Positions 53,588-62,305 of a stretch of DNA of 64,000 nt are shown here, piece after piece. The stretch's first letter is position 1, and every line of letters begins with the position of its first letter. Source of the DNA: Gammaproteobacteria bacterium. Its GTDB lineage: Bacteria > Pseudomonadota > Gammaproteobacteria > Steroidobacterales > Woeseiaceae. The position numbers and the translations under genes are program-made. The notes beneath the pieces are model-generated. The model ran no database searches, was not told the DNA's origin, and saw nothing but the letters and a program-made list of their open reading frames with translations. The stretch is from NCBI GenBank assembly GCA_009937525.1, contig JAACFE010000003.1:1-64000 (forward strand), in the 5' to 3' direction.

Positions 53588-55084
53588 TCAGGGCACGGCG
53601 TTGCAGCGGGACAGCACGAATTCCGACAGCATAGGCACGGGCCGACCCGTCGCGCCCTTTTTCTGGCCGGACTTCCAGGCCGTGCCGGCAATGTCGAGGT
53701 GCGCCCATTTCAGGCCGTCCGTGAACTTGCCGAGGAAGCAGCCGGCGGTTATGGCGCCACCATCGCGGCCGCCGATGTTCGCGAAATCGGCGAAGTTGCT
53801 CTTGAGTTGCTCCGCGTAGTCTTTCGAGAGCGGCAGCCGCCAGGCGCGATCCGACGCACTGATGCCCGCGTTGACGATCTCGTCGGCGAGCGCGTCGTCA
53901 TACGTCATGAGGCCGGTGTGATGACTGCCGAGAGCGACAACGCATGCCCCGGTGAGCGTCGCGACATCGATGATCACGTCCGGTTTGAATCGCCGCGAAT
54001 AGGTCAGGGCGTCACACAGGATCAGGCGACCCTCGGCATCCGTATTGAGAATCTCGATGGTCTGGCCGGACATGCTCTTGACGATATCGCCCGGAACCGT
54101 CGCCTTGCTTCCCGGCAGGTTTTCGACGGCCGGCACGACGACGTTGAGATTGACGGGCAGTTGCAGCGCCGCGACCGTCGCCATTGTGCCGATAACGCTG
54201 GCGGCGCCGCACATGTCGAATTTCATCTCGTCCATGGCCGGTCCCGGCTTCAGAGAGATGCCGCCCGAGTCGAAAGTCACGCCCTTGCCGACGAGTACGA
54301 TGGGTTTCGCCTTGCCGCCGTTCCTGTATTGCATGACGATGAGCTTGGCTGGTTCGTTGGTACCGGCCGTAACCGACAACAGCGAGTGCATGCCGAGACG
54401 CTTCATGTCGGATTCGTTGATGATGCGTGTCGTCAGCTTGCCGTTACCCTTCGCGATTTTCTGCGCGGTCCGTGCGAGATAGGAGGGCGTGCAGACATTC
54501 GGGGGAAGATTGCCGAGATCTTTCGCAAGCGAGACGCCTTCCGAAATCGCATCGCCGTGCTTTGCCCCAAGCATCGCTTTCGTGGCATCCCCGCGGCTTG
54601 CGACCGACAAACCGATCTTCCTCAGCGGCATCCGCGAATCCTTGCGACTGCTCTTCATCTGCGTGAATCGATAGAGGACGTCGCCGATCGTCTGCACGGT
54701 GTGACGCGCGAGGTAATAGGCGTCTGAATCCTCGACTGCTTCGAGCGTCAGCGTGTTCAGCAGGTCTTTGCACCTGGTGTCGGAAATGGAGCCGATTGCC
54801 GCCGCCACGGCGCGGCAAAAGGCGCGGGTATCGAATTCACTCGCCTTGCCGAGTCCCACCACGGCGACGCGTGCCGCCCTGGTACCGCCGAGCTGAGTCA
54901 AAAGAACGCAGCGCCCGGGCTTCGAGGAGACGTCGCCGCTCTTTACCAGGCGACGCAGTTCTCCATTGCTCGCAACGTCGATATCTTTGGCGCCTGCACT
55001 CAGTTTGCCGCGATCGTATACACCGACGATGACACAGTCGGCCGCTCGTTTGGCAGCGTTGCTGGTGGTCGTGAAATAATCCAT
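53588..55084 (-). CDS. pepA: leucyl aminopeptidase
   Basis: A 498-residue M17 di-metal peptidase. The signature NTDAEGRLIL and the metal-binding region GKGVTFDSGGISLKPG are intact, and DMCGAASVIG and IDVATLTGACVVALG follow. The N-terminal DNA-binding domain is also present. In E. coli the protein also works in Xer recombination and carAB control. The ATG at 55084 is preferred to a weaker TTG at 55108. The gene faces away from lptF. Confidence 0.95.
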   Translation of the reverse strand: MDYFTTTSNAAKRAADCVIVGVYDRGKLSAGAKDIDVASNGELRRLVKSGDVSSKPGRCVLLTQLGGTRAARVAVVGLGKASEFDTRAFCRAVAAAIGSISDTRCKDLLNTLTLEAVEDSDAYYLARHTVQTIGDVLYRFTQMKSSRKDSRMPLRKIGLSVASRGDATKAMLGAKHGDAISEGVSLAKDLGNLPPNVCTPSYLARTAQKIAKGNGKLTTRIINESDMKRLGMHSLLSVTAGTNEPAKLIVMQYRNGGKAKPIVLVGKGVTFDSGGISLKPGPAMDEMKFDMCGAASVIGTMATVAALQLPVNLNVVVPAVENLPGSKATVPGDIVKSMSGQTIEILNTDAEGRLILCDALTYSRRFKPDVIIDVATLTGACVVALGSHHTGLMTYDDALADEIVNAGISASDRAWRLPLSKDYAEQLKSNFADFANIGGRDGGAITAGCFLGKFTDGLKWAHLDIAGTAWKSGQKKGATGRPVPMLSEFVLSRCNAVP

Positions 55085-55158
55085 GGAATCGAGGACTGTC
55101 CCGGACAAAATAAAACCGGTAGTCTAACTGATTCGGCCGAAAACCGTTAAGGAAATCA

Positions 55159-56265
55159 TTGACATCGATGCTGCGCATCCTCGATCGGTATCTGTTTCGG
55201 GAAATCGCGACAACCTGGCTCGCGGTCACGGTCGTGTTGTTGATGATCCTCCTCACCAACCAGTTCGCCCGGGTCCTCGGTGAGGTCGCAAAGGGCAAAT
55301 TGCCCAAGGGCGCGGCAATGGATGTCATCGGCCTCTCGGCGGTTCAGTACCTGACGGTGCTGGTGCCGATCGGCCTGTTCCTGTCCATCATGCTGGCCCT
55401 CGGCCGCCTGTATCGCGACAGCGAAATGCCGGCGATGATGGCTTGCCGCGTCGGGCCTTCCGGCGTCTATCGGCCGCTGTTCTGGCTGACCCTGCCGCTG
55501 GTGCTCGGCGTGGCGTGGCTCGCGATCGACCTCGGGCCGCGTGCTTTGCAGACCGTCGAGCGTATCGGTGCGGAAGCGCGCCGCGAGGCGGATCTCGCGA
55601 GCATCGAACCGGGGCGGTTCACGGTCTTCGGGCCGAACCGGGCGGTCGTCTATGGCGAGCGCGTCACCGCCGACGGCTTCATGGAGAACGTCTTTCTGCA
55701 GCGGTTCGTCGAGGACGACAGCGGTGAGGCGAACATCGTCGAGGTCGTCGTGGCGGAGCGCGGCGAACAGGTGGAATCGGATGACCCGGACATCCGCTTC
55801 CTCGTCCTGCACAACGGGCGCCGTTACGAAGGCGTCCCGGGAACGCCGCAGTTCCGCGTCGTCGAGTTTGCGGAGCACGGTATCCCGTACCGGCTGCCGA
55901 GCCTGGAGCCACCGGAACCGGAGCCGCGCGAGATGCTGGTTGGCACGCTGATGCGCTCGGCCGATCCATTGCACCGCGCGGAGCTGCAGTGGCGTATCGG
56001 CGTACCGCTCTCGACGATCATACTTGCGATTTTCGCAGTGCCCCTGTCGCGCAGCCAGCCGCGCTCGGGGCGTTACGGAAGGCTGGCGGTTGGTCTCCTG
56101 GTGTTCATCATCTACTTCAACCTGCTGAGTGCCGCGAAGGCCTGGGTCGAGAAAGGCGAGGTTGATCCGTCGCTGGGTCTCTGGTGGGTGCACGGACTGT
56201 TCCTGCTCGCGGCGCTGGCACTGCTGGCCGTGCAGAATCAGATTCACAGGCGCTTGATCCGATGA
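55159..56265 (+). CDS. lptF: LPS export permease LptF
   Basis: A 368-residue YjgP/YjgQ-family subunit of the LptB2FGC transporter that extracts lipopolysaccharide from the inner membrane. The N-terminal helices start with LDRYLFREI. A periplasmic beta-jellyroll follows (about 110-270), then three C-terminal helices with PLSRSQPRSGRYGRLAVG. AAGGA is 5 bases before a TTG at 55159. An ATG at 55168 is the alternative. Confidence 0.94.
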   Translation: MTSMLRILDRYLFREIATTWLAVTVVLLMILLTNQFARVLGEVAKGKLPKGAAMDVIGLSAVQYLTVLVPIGLFLSIMLALGRLYRDSEMPAMMACRVGPSGVYRPLFWLTLPLVLGVAWLAIDLGPRALQTVERIGAEARREADLASIEPGRFTVFGPNRAVVYGERVTADGFMENVFLQRFVEDDSGEANIVEVVVAERGEQVESDDPDIRFLVLHNGRRYEGVPGTPQFRVVEFAEHGIPYRLPSLEPPEPEPREMLVGTLMRSADPLHRAELQWRIGVPLSTIILAIFAVPLSRSQPRSGRYGRLAVGLLVFIIYFNLLSAAKAWVEKGEVDPSLGLWWVHGLFLLAALALLAVQNQIHRRLIR

Positions 56266-57329
56266 CCGGAATACTGAGCCAGTACCTCATGCGCACGATC
56301 CTCACGAGTACGGCTCTCGTGCTCGTCGTCCTGCTCGCGCTGGCGGGGCTGTTCGAGTTCATCGCGGAACTCGAAGACGTGCAGGCCGATTACAAGACGC
56401 CGCAGGCCATCCTGTTTGCGGCGTTGCGGCTGCCGAATCTCGCGTTCCAGATGTTTCCCGTCTCGGCGCTTATCGGTTCCCTGCTCGGCCTCGGGGGGAT
56501 TGCCGCGAACAGCGAGGTCATCGTCATGCGCGCGTCAGGCATGTCCGTGGGCAAGCTGGCGGGCATGGTGGCATTCGCCGGATTCGTAATGCTCGTCATC
56601 ACCGCGCTGCTCGGAGAGTTCATCGGTCCGCCACTGGACTATTACGCCCGCAACATGCGCGCCGAGGCCCGTTACGGCGAGGACGATGACCGGCTCGGCA
56701 ACGAGACCTGGGTCAAGGATGGTCCGGTCTATCTGCACCTCGAGAGGGTCAACACGGAATTCGATTTCGGCAGGCTTTACGTTTTCCGCTTCGACGAGGC
56801 CAACGAACTGGTCTCCATCGCACGCGCGGAGAATGCGGGTATCGGCGAGGATGATCGCTGGTTGCTCGAGAACTTTCGCGAGACACGGTTCCAGCGGGAC
56901 AGCGTGCAGGCGGTAGAATCCTCCGTCGCTGTGGAGTCTTTCGAGGTCAATGCCGAGATGCTCGGCAGTTCCATGGTGAAATCCGAGAGCCTGTCCGCCC
57001 GGGGATTGCTCAGTTACATCGACTACCTGCAACGCAACAGCCTCGACGCCAGCAATTACGAGTCCGAGCTGTGGTACCGCGTATCGCGCACGGCTGCCGT
57101 CATGATAATGCCGATGCTCGCGTTAGCGTTCGTCTTCGGCTCGCTGCGAAGCGGGGGCGCAGGGGCGCGCCTCATGATCGGCGTCGGCATCGGGCTCGCG
57201 TACTACCTCGCAAGCGAAATGCTCGCGAACTCCGGTCAGGTCTTCGACCTGAACCCCGCGCTCGTGTCGTGGTTGCCGTCGATCGCTCTGCTGCTGGTCA
57301 CCCTCGGGGCGCTCGCGCGAGTACGTTAG
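56262..57329 (+). CDS. lptG: LPS export permease LptG
   Basis: A 355-residue paralogue of LptF and its complex partner. Features are LSQYLMRTILTSTALVLVV, the coupling helix region AAILFAALRLPNLAFQMFPVSALIG, a periplasmic jellyroll, and RSGGAGARLMIGVGIGLAYYL. ATGA overlaps the lptF stop. Together with LptB and LptC (not in this window) it moves LPS to the LptA bridge. Confidence 0.95.
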   Translation: MTGILSQYLMRTILTSTALVLVVLLALAGLFEFIAELEDVQADYKTPQAILFAALRLPNLAFQMFPVSALIGSLLGLGGIAANSEVIVMRASGMSVGKLAGMVAFAGFVMLVITALLGEFIGPPLDYYARNMRAEARYGEDDDRLGNETWVKDGPVYLHLERVNTEFDFGRLYVFRFDEANELVSIARAENAGIGEDDRWLLENFRETRFQRDSVQAVESSVAVESFEVNAEMLGSSMVKSESLSARGLLSYIDYLQRNSLDASNYESELWYRVSRTAAVMIMPMLALAFVFGSLRSGGAGARLMIGVGIGLAYYLASEMLANSGQVFDLNPALVSWLPSIALLLVTLGALARVR

Positions 57330-57343
57330 CCGCGGAGCGATCA

Positions 57344-58075
57344 ATGCGTCTCGCCCGTTTCCGGTGGTCCTTCACAGCAGTGCTGCTCGCCTGCCTGACC
57401 GCCTGCCAGTCCGCGCCGGGCAACCCGTCGACTGATGGCGACGAGGCCGCGCGCGAAGCCAATCGCATCGATACCCGAATATGGTTCGAAGCCGCAGACG
57501 CGGGCGACACAGGCATTCTTGCAGCGATGCTCGACGACGGCATCGACCCGCGAATCGAACGCCAGGGTCTCACGGCGCTGCATATCGCCGCGAGCGGCGG
57601 CCGCCTGGATGCAGTCCGTTTGCTTGTCGATGCGGGCGTCGACGTCGATCTCGGGCCCGATGAAGCCGCTGCCCGCATCGCTGATGCGGCAGGGCACGGC
57701 TATCGTCACATTCTCGCATTGATGCGCGATGAGGAGCCGGGTCCGGACGAGATTGCCAGGGCGACGTCGCTAAGGACGCCGCTCAATCTCGCGGTCGAAA
57801 ACGGCCACGAGGAGGTCGCAGCGCTGCTTATCGACGCGGGCGCGGATGTGAACGCAGGCGGCGAATGGTATAGCCCGCTGTACAGCGCGATCGTTTTCGG
57901 CGACGGCGAACTCGTCAAGTTGTTGCTCGACCACGGCGCGCAACCGAACGATGCCGTGCGCATACAGGAACGGTCGGTATTTGCGGGCTTTCGCTATGCG
58001 CGCCCGGTGGAAGTGGCCCGTATCATCGAGCGCGATGACCTGGTTGCGGTCCTGCAGTCATACGGCGGCCGCTAG
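57344..58075 (+). CDS. ankyrin-repeat lipoprotein
   Basis: A 243-residue protein. The signal peptide ends in the lipobox LTAC (Cys about 20), followed by four or more ankyrin repeats (GLTALHIAASGGRLDAVRLLVDAG; TPLNLAVENGHEEVAALLIDAG; SPLYSAIVFGDGELVKLLLDHG). The ATG at 57344 has GGAG eight bases upstream. It binds an unknown partner in the periplasm. It lies 15 bp after lptG, so possibly co-transcribed with LPS export. Confidence 0.85.
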   Translation: MRLARFRWSFTAVLLACLTACQSAPGNPSTDGDEAAREANRIDTRIWFEAADAGDTGILAAMLDDGIDPRIERQGLTALHIAASGGRLDAVRLLVDAGVDVDLGPDEAAARIADAAGHGYRHILALMRDEEPGPDEIARATSLRTPLNLAVENGHEEVAALLIDAGADVNAGGEWYSPLYSAIVFGDGELVKLLLDHGAQPNDAVRIQERSVFAGFRYARPVEVARIIERDDLVAVLQSYGGR

Positions 58076-58079
58076 AGAA

Positions 58080-58523
58080 TTACTTGTCGGCCTTTTCGCG
58101 GGGGTAATAGACCAGCCGCGTCTTGCTGAGCCGGTCGTGCCAGGTCAGTTGCTCGGCGTCCCATAGTTGCCAGAGAAAGCCCAGCCCGAGCGGCAGCCAC
58201 GACAGGATCGCCGCAAAGAAGCGAATGGTCGCTGCCCCCACCGACGGGAGCTTGCCATCCGCCGTGTGCAGCTGCAGCCCCCACGACTGCATCCCGAGCG
58301 TCCGGCCACGGTGGCACCAGAAACCGATGAAGAACGCGTACGCCACGCCGATCAGCGTCAACTGGTAAACGATGTGCAGCGGGCCACTGCCCGGTTCGAT
58401 CGACTCGCCGCCTTCGATGGCGATGAACGGAACAGTAGCGAGGAACCAGAGCGCGAGCAGCAGCAGTGAGTCGTAAAGGATCGCCGCGAGGCGGCGCAGC
58501 AGGCCGGTATTCGCCAACGTCAC
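58080..58523 (-). CDS. RDD family membrane protein
   Basis: A 147-residue protein with about three helices and the RDD motif replaced by LLRRLAAILYDSLLLLALW (Arg, Asp conserved), plus GRTLGMQSWGLQLHTADG and a C-terminal WHDRLSKTRLV. A GTG start overlaps the aldo/keto reductase stop. Transport of small ions has been proposed for some RDD proteins. The role here is unknown. Confidence 0.88.
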   Translation of the reverse strand: MTLANTGLLRRLAAILYDSLLLLALWFLATVPFIAIEGGESIEPGSGPLHIVYQLTLIGVAYAFFIGFWCHRGRTLGMQSWGLQLHTADGKLPSVGAATIRFFAAILSWLPLGLGFLWQLWDAEQLTWHDRLSKTRLVYYPREKADK

Positions 58524-59434
58524 AGCTCCCCGACGAACTCGATCATCCGCTCACGCATCGCGGCGTCCGGCAACTCGCCGAAGCCGGCTCCCAGGTTATC
58601 GCGCATGTGCTGCGGCTTGCTGGTCGCCGGTATGACACAGGTCACCGCAGGATGACTGATGATGAACTTGAGGAAGAATTGCCCCCAGCTTGCGGCAAAG
58701 CCGCGGGCCCACTCGGGCAGTTCACGGCCCCGCACCGCGCGGAACAGGCTGCCTGCCTGGTACGGCCGGTTGATGATTACGGCGACGCCGAGTTCCTGCG
58801 CGAGGGGGAGCAGGCGCCGATCCGCTTCGCGCTCGGCCAGTGAATAGTTGATTTGCAGGAACTGCGGCCGATACTCGCGCACCGACTTCTCCAGGGCATC
58901 GTGAGCACCGGCCCTGTAGTGAGTCAGCCCGCTGTAGCGGATCTTGCCGAGTTCCTGCAGTTCTCTGATGCTCTGCAGGTGCACTTCGGTATCGCGTAGG
59001 TTATGCACCTGCATGAGGTCGATGACGTCCGTATTCATGAGATCGGCCGACCGCGTCATCTGTTCGATGCCGGCGTCGCGCCCGTCCGTCCAGACCTTGG
59101 TGGCAATGAACATCGCGTCACGCGGAGCGCCACTCGAGATGATGTCGCCGATCACCCGTTCCGATCGGTTATACATCGGTGAGGTGTCTATCACGTTGCC
59201 GCCGGCGCCGAGCAGCAGGTCAACGATTTCGCGCCGGCTGCCGATCTGCTTTGGCGTGCTTTCAACGTCGAACACGCTGTAGGTGCCGAGCCCGATCACG
59301 GGCAACTGCTCCCCGCTTGCGGGAATCGGGCGCGTGATCATCCGCTGCTCACGCGTAATCCCGGCCAGCGGCATGGAACCCAGCGCTGCGCCGGCCAGCA
59401 ATACGTTGCGTCTTGTCCAACGGTGCGGACTCAT
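58520..59434 (-). CDS. exported aldo/keto reductase
   Basis: A 304-residue AKR with an N-terminal Tat-like signal (TRRNVLLAGAALGSMPLAG), unusual for a family that is mostly cytosolic. The catalytic tetrad can be traced: Asp and Tyr in DTSPMYNRSE, Lys in FIATKVW, His in DLMQVHNLRD. The NADPH tail is present near the end (VIPATSKPQHMRDN). It is coupled by ATGA to the MFS carrier upstream and by GTGA to RDD downstream. The substrate is unknown. Confidence 0.87.
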   Translation of the reverse strand: MSPHRWTRRNVLLAGAALGSMPLAGITREQRMITRPIPASGEQLPVIGLGTYSVFDVESTPKQIGSRREIVDLLLGAGGNVIDTSPMYNRSERVIGDIISSGAPRDAMFIATKVWTDGRDAGIEQMTRSADLMNTDVIDLMQVHNLRDTEVHLQSIRELQELGKIRYSGLTHYRAGAHDALEKSVREYRPQFLQINYSLAEREADRRLLPLAQELGVAVIINRPYQAGSLFRAVRGRELPEWARGFAASWGQFFLKFIISHPAVTCVIPATSKPQHMRDNLGAGFGELPDAAMRERMIEFVGEL

Positions 59435-60753
59435 TGTCCGTCTCCTCTTGCCAGTTCACTGTCTAAGCGGCGATAGGTTTTTCCGAGCCACAGTGCGATT
59501 GCAACCCAGACAGCGGCAAACGGCAACATGACGAGTGAAATCCCCGAGTAACCCAGACCCCACAGGGCTCTCACTGTCCAGGTGCCGAGCAGGTCGCCGC
59601 CACGATAGACCGCCGTGTCGATGAAGTTCTTCGACTTGTATTTCTCCTCAGGCGAAACAACGGAGTACAGCATGTCGTTCGTCGGCTTCGACAGGCCGAA
59701 ACCGATGGCGCGCCGAATTGCCTGTACGGCTGCGACGGCGAGGAACGTCGGATTGATCGCCACCAATGCGAAACCGGCGATAGAGACAACCGGCAACAAC
59801 GATAGCGTAACGCCGACGCCGAAGCGCCACACGGCTCGTTTCACTATGAGTAATTGCACCAGCATCGCCATCGTGTTCGTTGCCGCGTCGATGAAGGCGA
59901 ATGTCCGGGTGCGTTCGTCGGTAGTCGCAAACGCCTCACCGACGAGTTCGGTCATGAACATGTAGAGTGCGGTGCCGAGGAGGCTCGCGATGACGGACGC
60001 CAAGCTGATGGCCGTCAGGTAAGACGATCGTGTAACCAGGGTGATGCCGCCGAGCAGGTTGCCGCCCAGGGGCGCTGACGAGGCGACCGTGTTCGCGACG
60101 TCGTCTCGATGTTCGGATTCGACCCAGCGCCGTAACCGGGTAATGCAATAGACGCCGAAAAGCAGCAGGCTCGCCGAGATGGGAAGCAGGTTGTGGAAGC
60201 CGATCGTTACGACGAGTCCGCCGGTAGTGAGCGGGCCGAGCAGGGCGCCCGCACTGCCGCCGGCCGAGATCACGCCGAACAGTCGCCGGCCCTGCTCACG
60301 AGTATAGATGTCGGCCATGAAGCTCCAGAACACGGAGACCACGAACAGGTTGAACACGCTGAGCCAGACGAAGAACGCGCGCCCCAGCCAGACGAAACTG
60401 AGACCATTATTGATTGCGTAAGTGAAACCGGCCCAGAAGAGCAGGATGTTAACTGCGAAGAAGTAGTACACCCACGGCAGGAACCGGCGCCTCGGAAACC
60501 GTGATGCCACCCAGCCGAAAACCGGGGTGACTGCGAGCATGACGACAAACGTGGTTGAGAACAGCCATGGCACATTCTGCACGCCACCTTCCACCGCCAT
60601 CGTCTCGCGCACGGAGCGCAGCATGTAATAGGCGGACAGGACGCAGAAAAAATAGACGAACGACCAGGCGACAGCGAAGTACTCGTGTCGTTCGAGTCCG
60701 AGTACACGATCAAGGAAGAAATGTGGTTTGCTGGCGTGTGGCGGCTCTGACAT
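59431..60753 (-). CDS. MFS transporter, nucleotide-carrier-like
   Basis: A 440-residue membrane protein with about 12 helices. The opening AWSFVYFFCVLSAYYMLRSVRETM and the loop FWSFMADIYTREQGRRLFGVISAGGSAGALLGP resemble the Npt/AAA-type carrier branch rather than sugar MFS proteins. SKPTNDMLYSVVSPEEKYKSKNFIDT in the second half supports this. The substrate is unknown. First gene of a three-gene run with the reductase and RDD. Confidence 0.85.
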   Translation of the reverse strand: MSEPPHASKPHFFLDRVLGLERHEYFAVAWSFVYFFCVLSAYYMLRSVRETMAVEGGVQNVPWLFSTTFVVMLAVTPVFGWVASRFPRRRFLPWVYYFFAVNILLFWAGFTYAINNGLSFVWLGRAFFVWLSVFNLFVVSVFWSFMADIYTREQGRRLFGVISAGGSAGALLGPLTTGGLVVTIGFHNLLPISASLLLFGVYCITRLRRWVESEHRDDVANTVASSAPLGGNLLGGITLVTRSSYLTAISLASVIASLLGTALYMFMTELVGEAFATTDERTRTFAFIDAATNTMAMLVQLLIVKRAVWRFGVGVTLSLLPVVSIAGFALVAINPTFLAVAAVQAIRRAIGFGLSKPTNDMLYSVVSPEEKYKSKNFIDTAVYRGGDLLGTWTVRALWGLGYSGISLVMLPFAAVWVAIALWLGKTYRRLDSELARGDGQ

Positions 60754-60863
60754 TAAGGCGCATCATAGTCCGAACTGCACCATTTGCCGAAATTTGCCGC
60801 TGGTTCCTGTCCCGATCCGGGTAGATCCTCGGATGCTGGTCCGTCCGAACGAGAGGCAACAGG

Positions 60864-61454
60864 GTGACCAGGACATTTTTGCCGACACATCTCCTGCTGG
60901 TCGCGAGCGCGGGGTTTTTCTTTGTGGCGGACGCCCGGCCGTTGTCGATCGGCGTCGACGGTTGTGAGGCGCTGGCATCGATTGTTTATGACGAGGTGAC
61001 CGGGGCGAGGATCGGCTCTTGTGCCGGGCCACGCGGCGGACCGTTGTATTCGGGGGAGAACGCGACAGTAGTGTGCAATCACACGATGTATAGCGCAACG
61101 GCTGCGTTCTCGTCCGCCCTTCGCCGACTGAACATCCTCGTTACGTGGGGTTTTCATTCCGGCTACAACGGAGACTATTGCCTCGGTCAGTCCCTGTCAG
61201 AGTGTTACCCGACGCGCGATCCCGCGATGCCGCCACTGAGCAGGCAGGACCTGTCGTTTGTCAGGCGGAGCTGGGAGGCGGTTCACGATTCGATCGTGGC
61301 CCGGATGTCACTTCACCCGGGGAGCGACGTCTCCCGCTTCCAGGTGTACGAACTCGTGCGGAGTATCAGGCGGTCGATTGCCGGGCAGCCCTCTCGAGTG
61401 CGACCGGTGGCGAGGCGCTCGATGCGCTACAATGGTCCCGAATGTCCGCCGTGA
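60864..61454 (+). CDS. secreted cysteine-containing protein, unknown
   Basis: A 196-residue protein starting with GTG, with a signal peptide (LLLVASAGFFFVADA-RP). Six Cys (34, 53, 71, 106, 114, 194) suggest disulphides and extracytoplasmic folding. Between them are HTMYSATAAFSSALRRLN and WGFHSGYNGDYCLGQSL, which I do not recognise. The C-terminus is Arg-rich. It faces away from the MFS gene and precedes DUF4920 by 39 bp. Confidence 0.65.
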   Translation: MTRTFLPTHLLLVASAGFFFVADARPLSIGVDGCEALASIVYDEVTGARIGSCAGPRGGPLYSGENATVVCNHTMYSATAAFSSALRRLNILVTWGFHSGYNGDYCLGQSLSECYPTRDPAMPPLSRQDLSFVRRSWEAVHDSIVARMSLHPGSDVSRFQVYELVRSIRRSIAGQPSRVRPVARRSMRYNGPECPP

Positions 61455-61493
61455 AAAGGCCTCTTCCATGTACTTACCAGTGGGTGACTGTCT

Positions 61494-61982
61494 ATGAATC
61501 TGCGCAATACACTTTTTACCATTGCTGTTGCGATATGCATCCTGTTCGCACAGGCCGTCGACGCCGACGTAACGCGCCTGTCGGAACCCGCGGCCGTTAC
61601 GGAAGATGCAGAAATCTTCGGCGCGCCGCTCGACGCGGATGCCGAACCGGTGTCGCTGGATACACTTCTCGCTAGCCCTGACGATTATCTGGACAGACCG
61701 GTACGTATCGAGACACGAATCTCGGAGGTCTGCCAGAAGAAGGGCTGCTTCATGATTGCAAACAGCGGCGGGCATGCCGTTCGGGTTTCGTTCAGGGACT
61801 ACGGGTTTTTCGTGCCGACGGACACGGGCGGGAAGACCGTGACACTGACGGGAACGCTGATCGAACGCCAGTTGTCCGAGGAGCAGGCTGCGCACTTTCG
61901 CGCCGATGCGGGCAGCGACACGATACAGGCCGGCAAGGTATACGAGATTGTCGCGGACTCCGTCAGTATCCCAAGATCCTGA
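61494..61982 (+). CDS. DUF4920 exported protein
   Basis: A 162-residue protein with a signal peptide (to VDA) and a DUF4920 domain that is likely an OB fold. It has VRIETRISEVCQKKGCFMIA (the conserved CxxxxC pair), VRVSFRDYGFFVP and VTLTGTLIERQLS. The paired Cys may bind metal or form a disulphide. Its stop lies three bases before the broken tRNA-Glu copy at 61986. Confidence 0.85.
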   Translation: MNLRNTLFTIAVAICILFAQAVDADVTRLSEPAAVTEDAEIFGAPLDADAEPVSLDTLLASPDDYLDRPVRIETRISEVCQKKGCFMIANSGGHAVRVSFRDYGFFVPTDTGGKTVTLTGTLIERQLSEEQAAHFRADAGSDTIQAGKVYEIVADSVSIPRS

Positions 61983-61985
61983 TCC

Positions 61986-62076
61986 GGCACTCCCCAGGGG
62001 ATTGATTCGCGCCTGCAGGGCGCACTCGCTGCGCTCGCTCGTTTGTCGGCCGGCTTCGCCGGCCCCGGTTCGAACC
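61986..62076 (-). pseudogene. interrupted T-arm/3' copy of tRNA-Glu
   Basis: On the minus strand 62002-61986 reads ATCCCCTGGGGAGTGCC, matching the T-loop end, T-stem and acceptor of the intact tRNA-Glu with one change. On the other side of the insert (62003-62069), 62076-62070 reads GGTTCGA, the matching T-loop start. So a T-arm has been split at its loop. Nothing of the anticodon half is left. It lies beyond the terminator of the intact gene. Confidence 0.7.
62003..62069 (-). mobile_element. 67-nt structured insert in tRNA-Glu copy
   Basis: Minus-strand order: ACCGG, a perfect 7-bp hairpin with GAA loop (GGCCGGC-GAA-GCCGGCC), GAC, a GCGA-rich linker (ACGAGCGAGCGCAGCGAGT), then GCGCC-CTGCA-GGCGC, ending GGCGCGAATCA. 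This is the same plan and nearly the same end as the insert at 128-200 (GGCGCGAGTCA), and the same kind of target, a tRNA loop. It has no coding capacity. Confidence 0.55.
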
Positions 62077-62111
62077 AGCGGTTCGTAATCCTGCAGAGAA
62101 ACAGCCAAATG

Positions 62112-62140
62112 AAAAAAGGAGGCCGCAAGGGCCTCCTTTT
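62112..62140. terminator. bidirectional intrinsic terminator
   Basis: A-run, stem AAGGAGGCC (62116-62124), 5-nt loop GCAAG, stem GGCCTCCTT (62130-62138), T-run. Readable on both strands: it ends the tRNA-Glu transcript just 8 nt after its CCA and would also end transcripts from DUF4920. Confidence 0.88.
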
Positions 62141-62147
62141 GTTCATC

Positions 62148-62223
62148 TGGCACTCCCTAGGGGATTCGAACCCCTGTTACCGCCGTGAGAGGGCGGCGTC
62201 CTAAACCGCTAGACGAAGGGAGC
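62148..62223 (-). tRNA. tRNA-Glu (anticodon CUC)
   Basis: A 76-nt minus-strand tRNA. The acceptor GCTCCCT pairs with AGGGAGT (one G-U), followed by discriminator G and encoded CCA at 62150-62148. The anticodon loop CTCTCAC gives CUC, and the T-arm is AGGGGTTCGAATCCCCT. It sits directly between its promoter (62267-62294) and terminator (62112-62140), a single-gene unit. Confidence 0.97.
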
Positions 62224-62266
62224 GGAGTACTTGTTTTTTGTCTGCCCCGCCTGGGCGGGGGCTGCT

Positions 62267-62294
62267 ATTATACGGCCGCATATCGAATCCTCAA
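62267..62294 (-). promoter_or_regulatory. sigma70 promoter for tRNA-Glu
   Basis: On the minus strand TTGAGG (62294-62289), a 16-bp spacer and a consensus TATAAT (62272-62267). Start near 62260, followed by a G+C-rich discriminator region and a short CCCCGCC hairpin. The promoter faces away from pcnB. Confidence 0.6.
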
Positions 62295-62305
62295 GCGGAA
62301 ATCAT

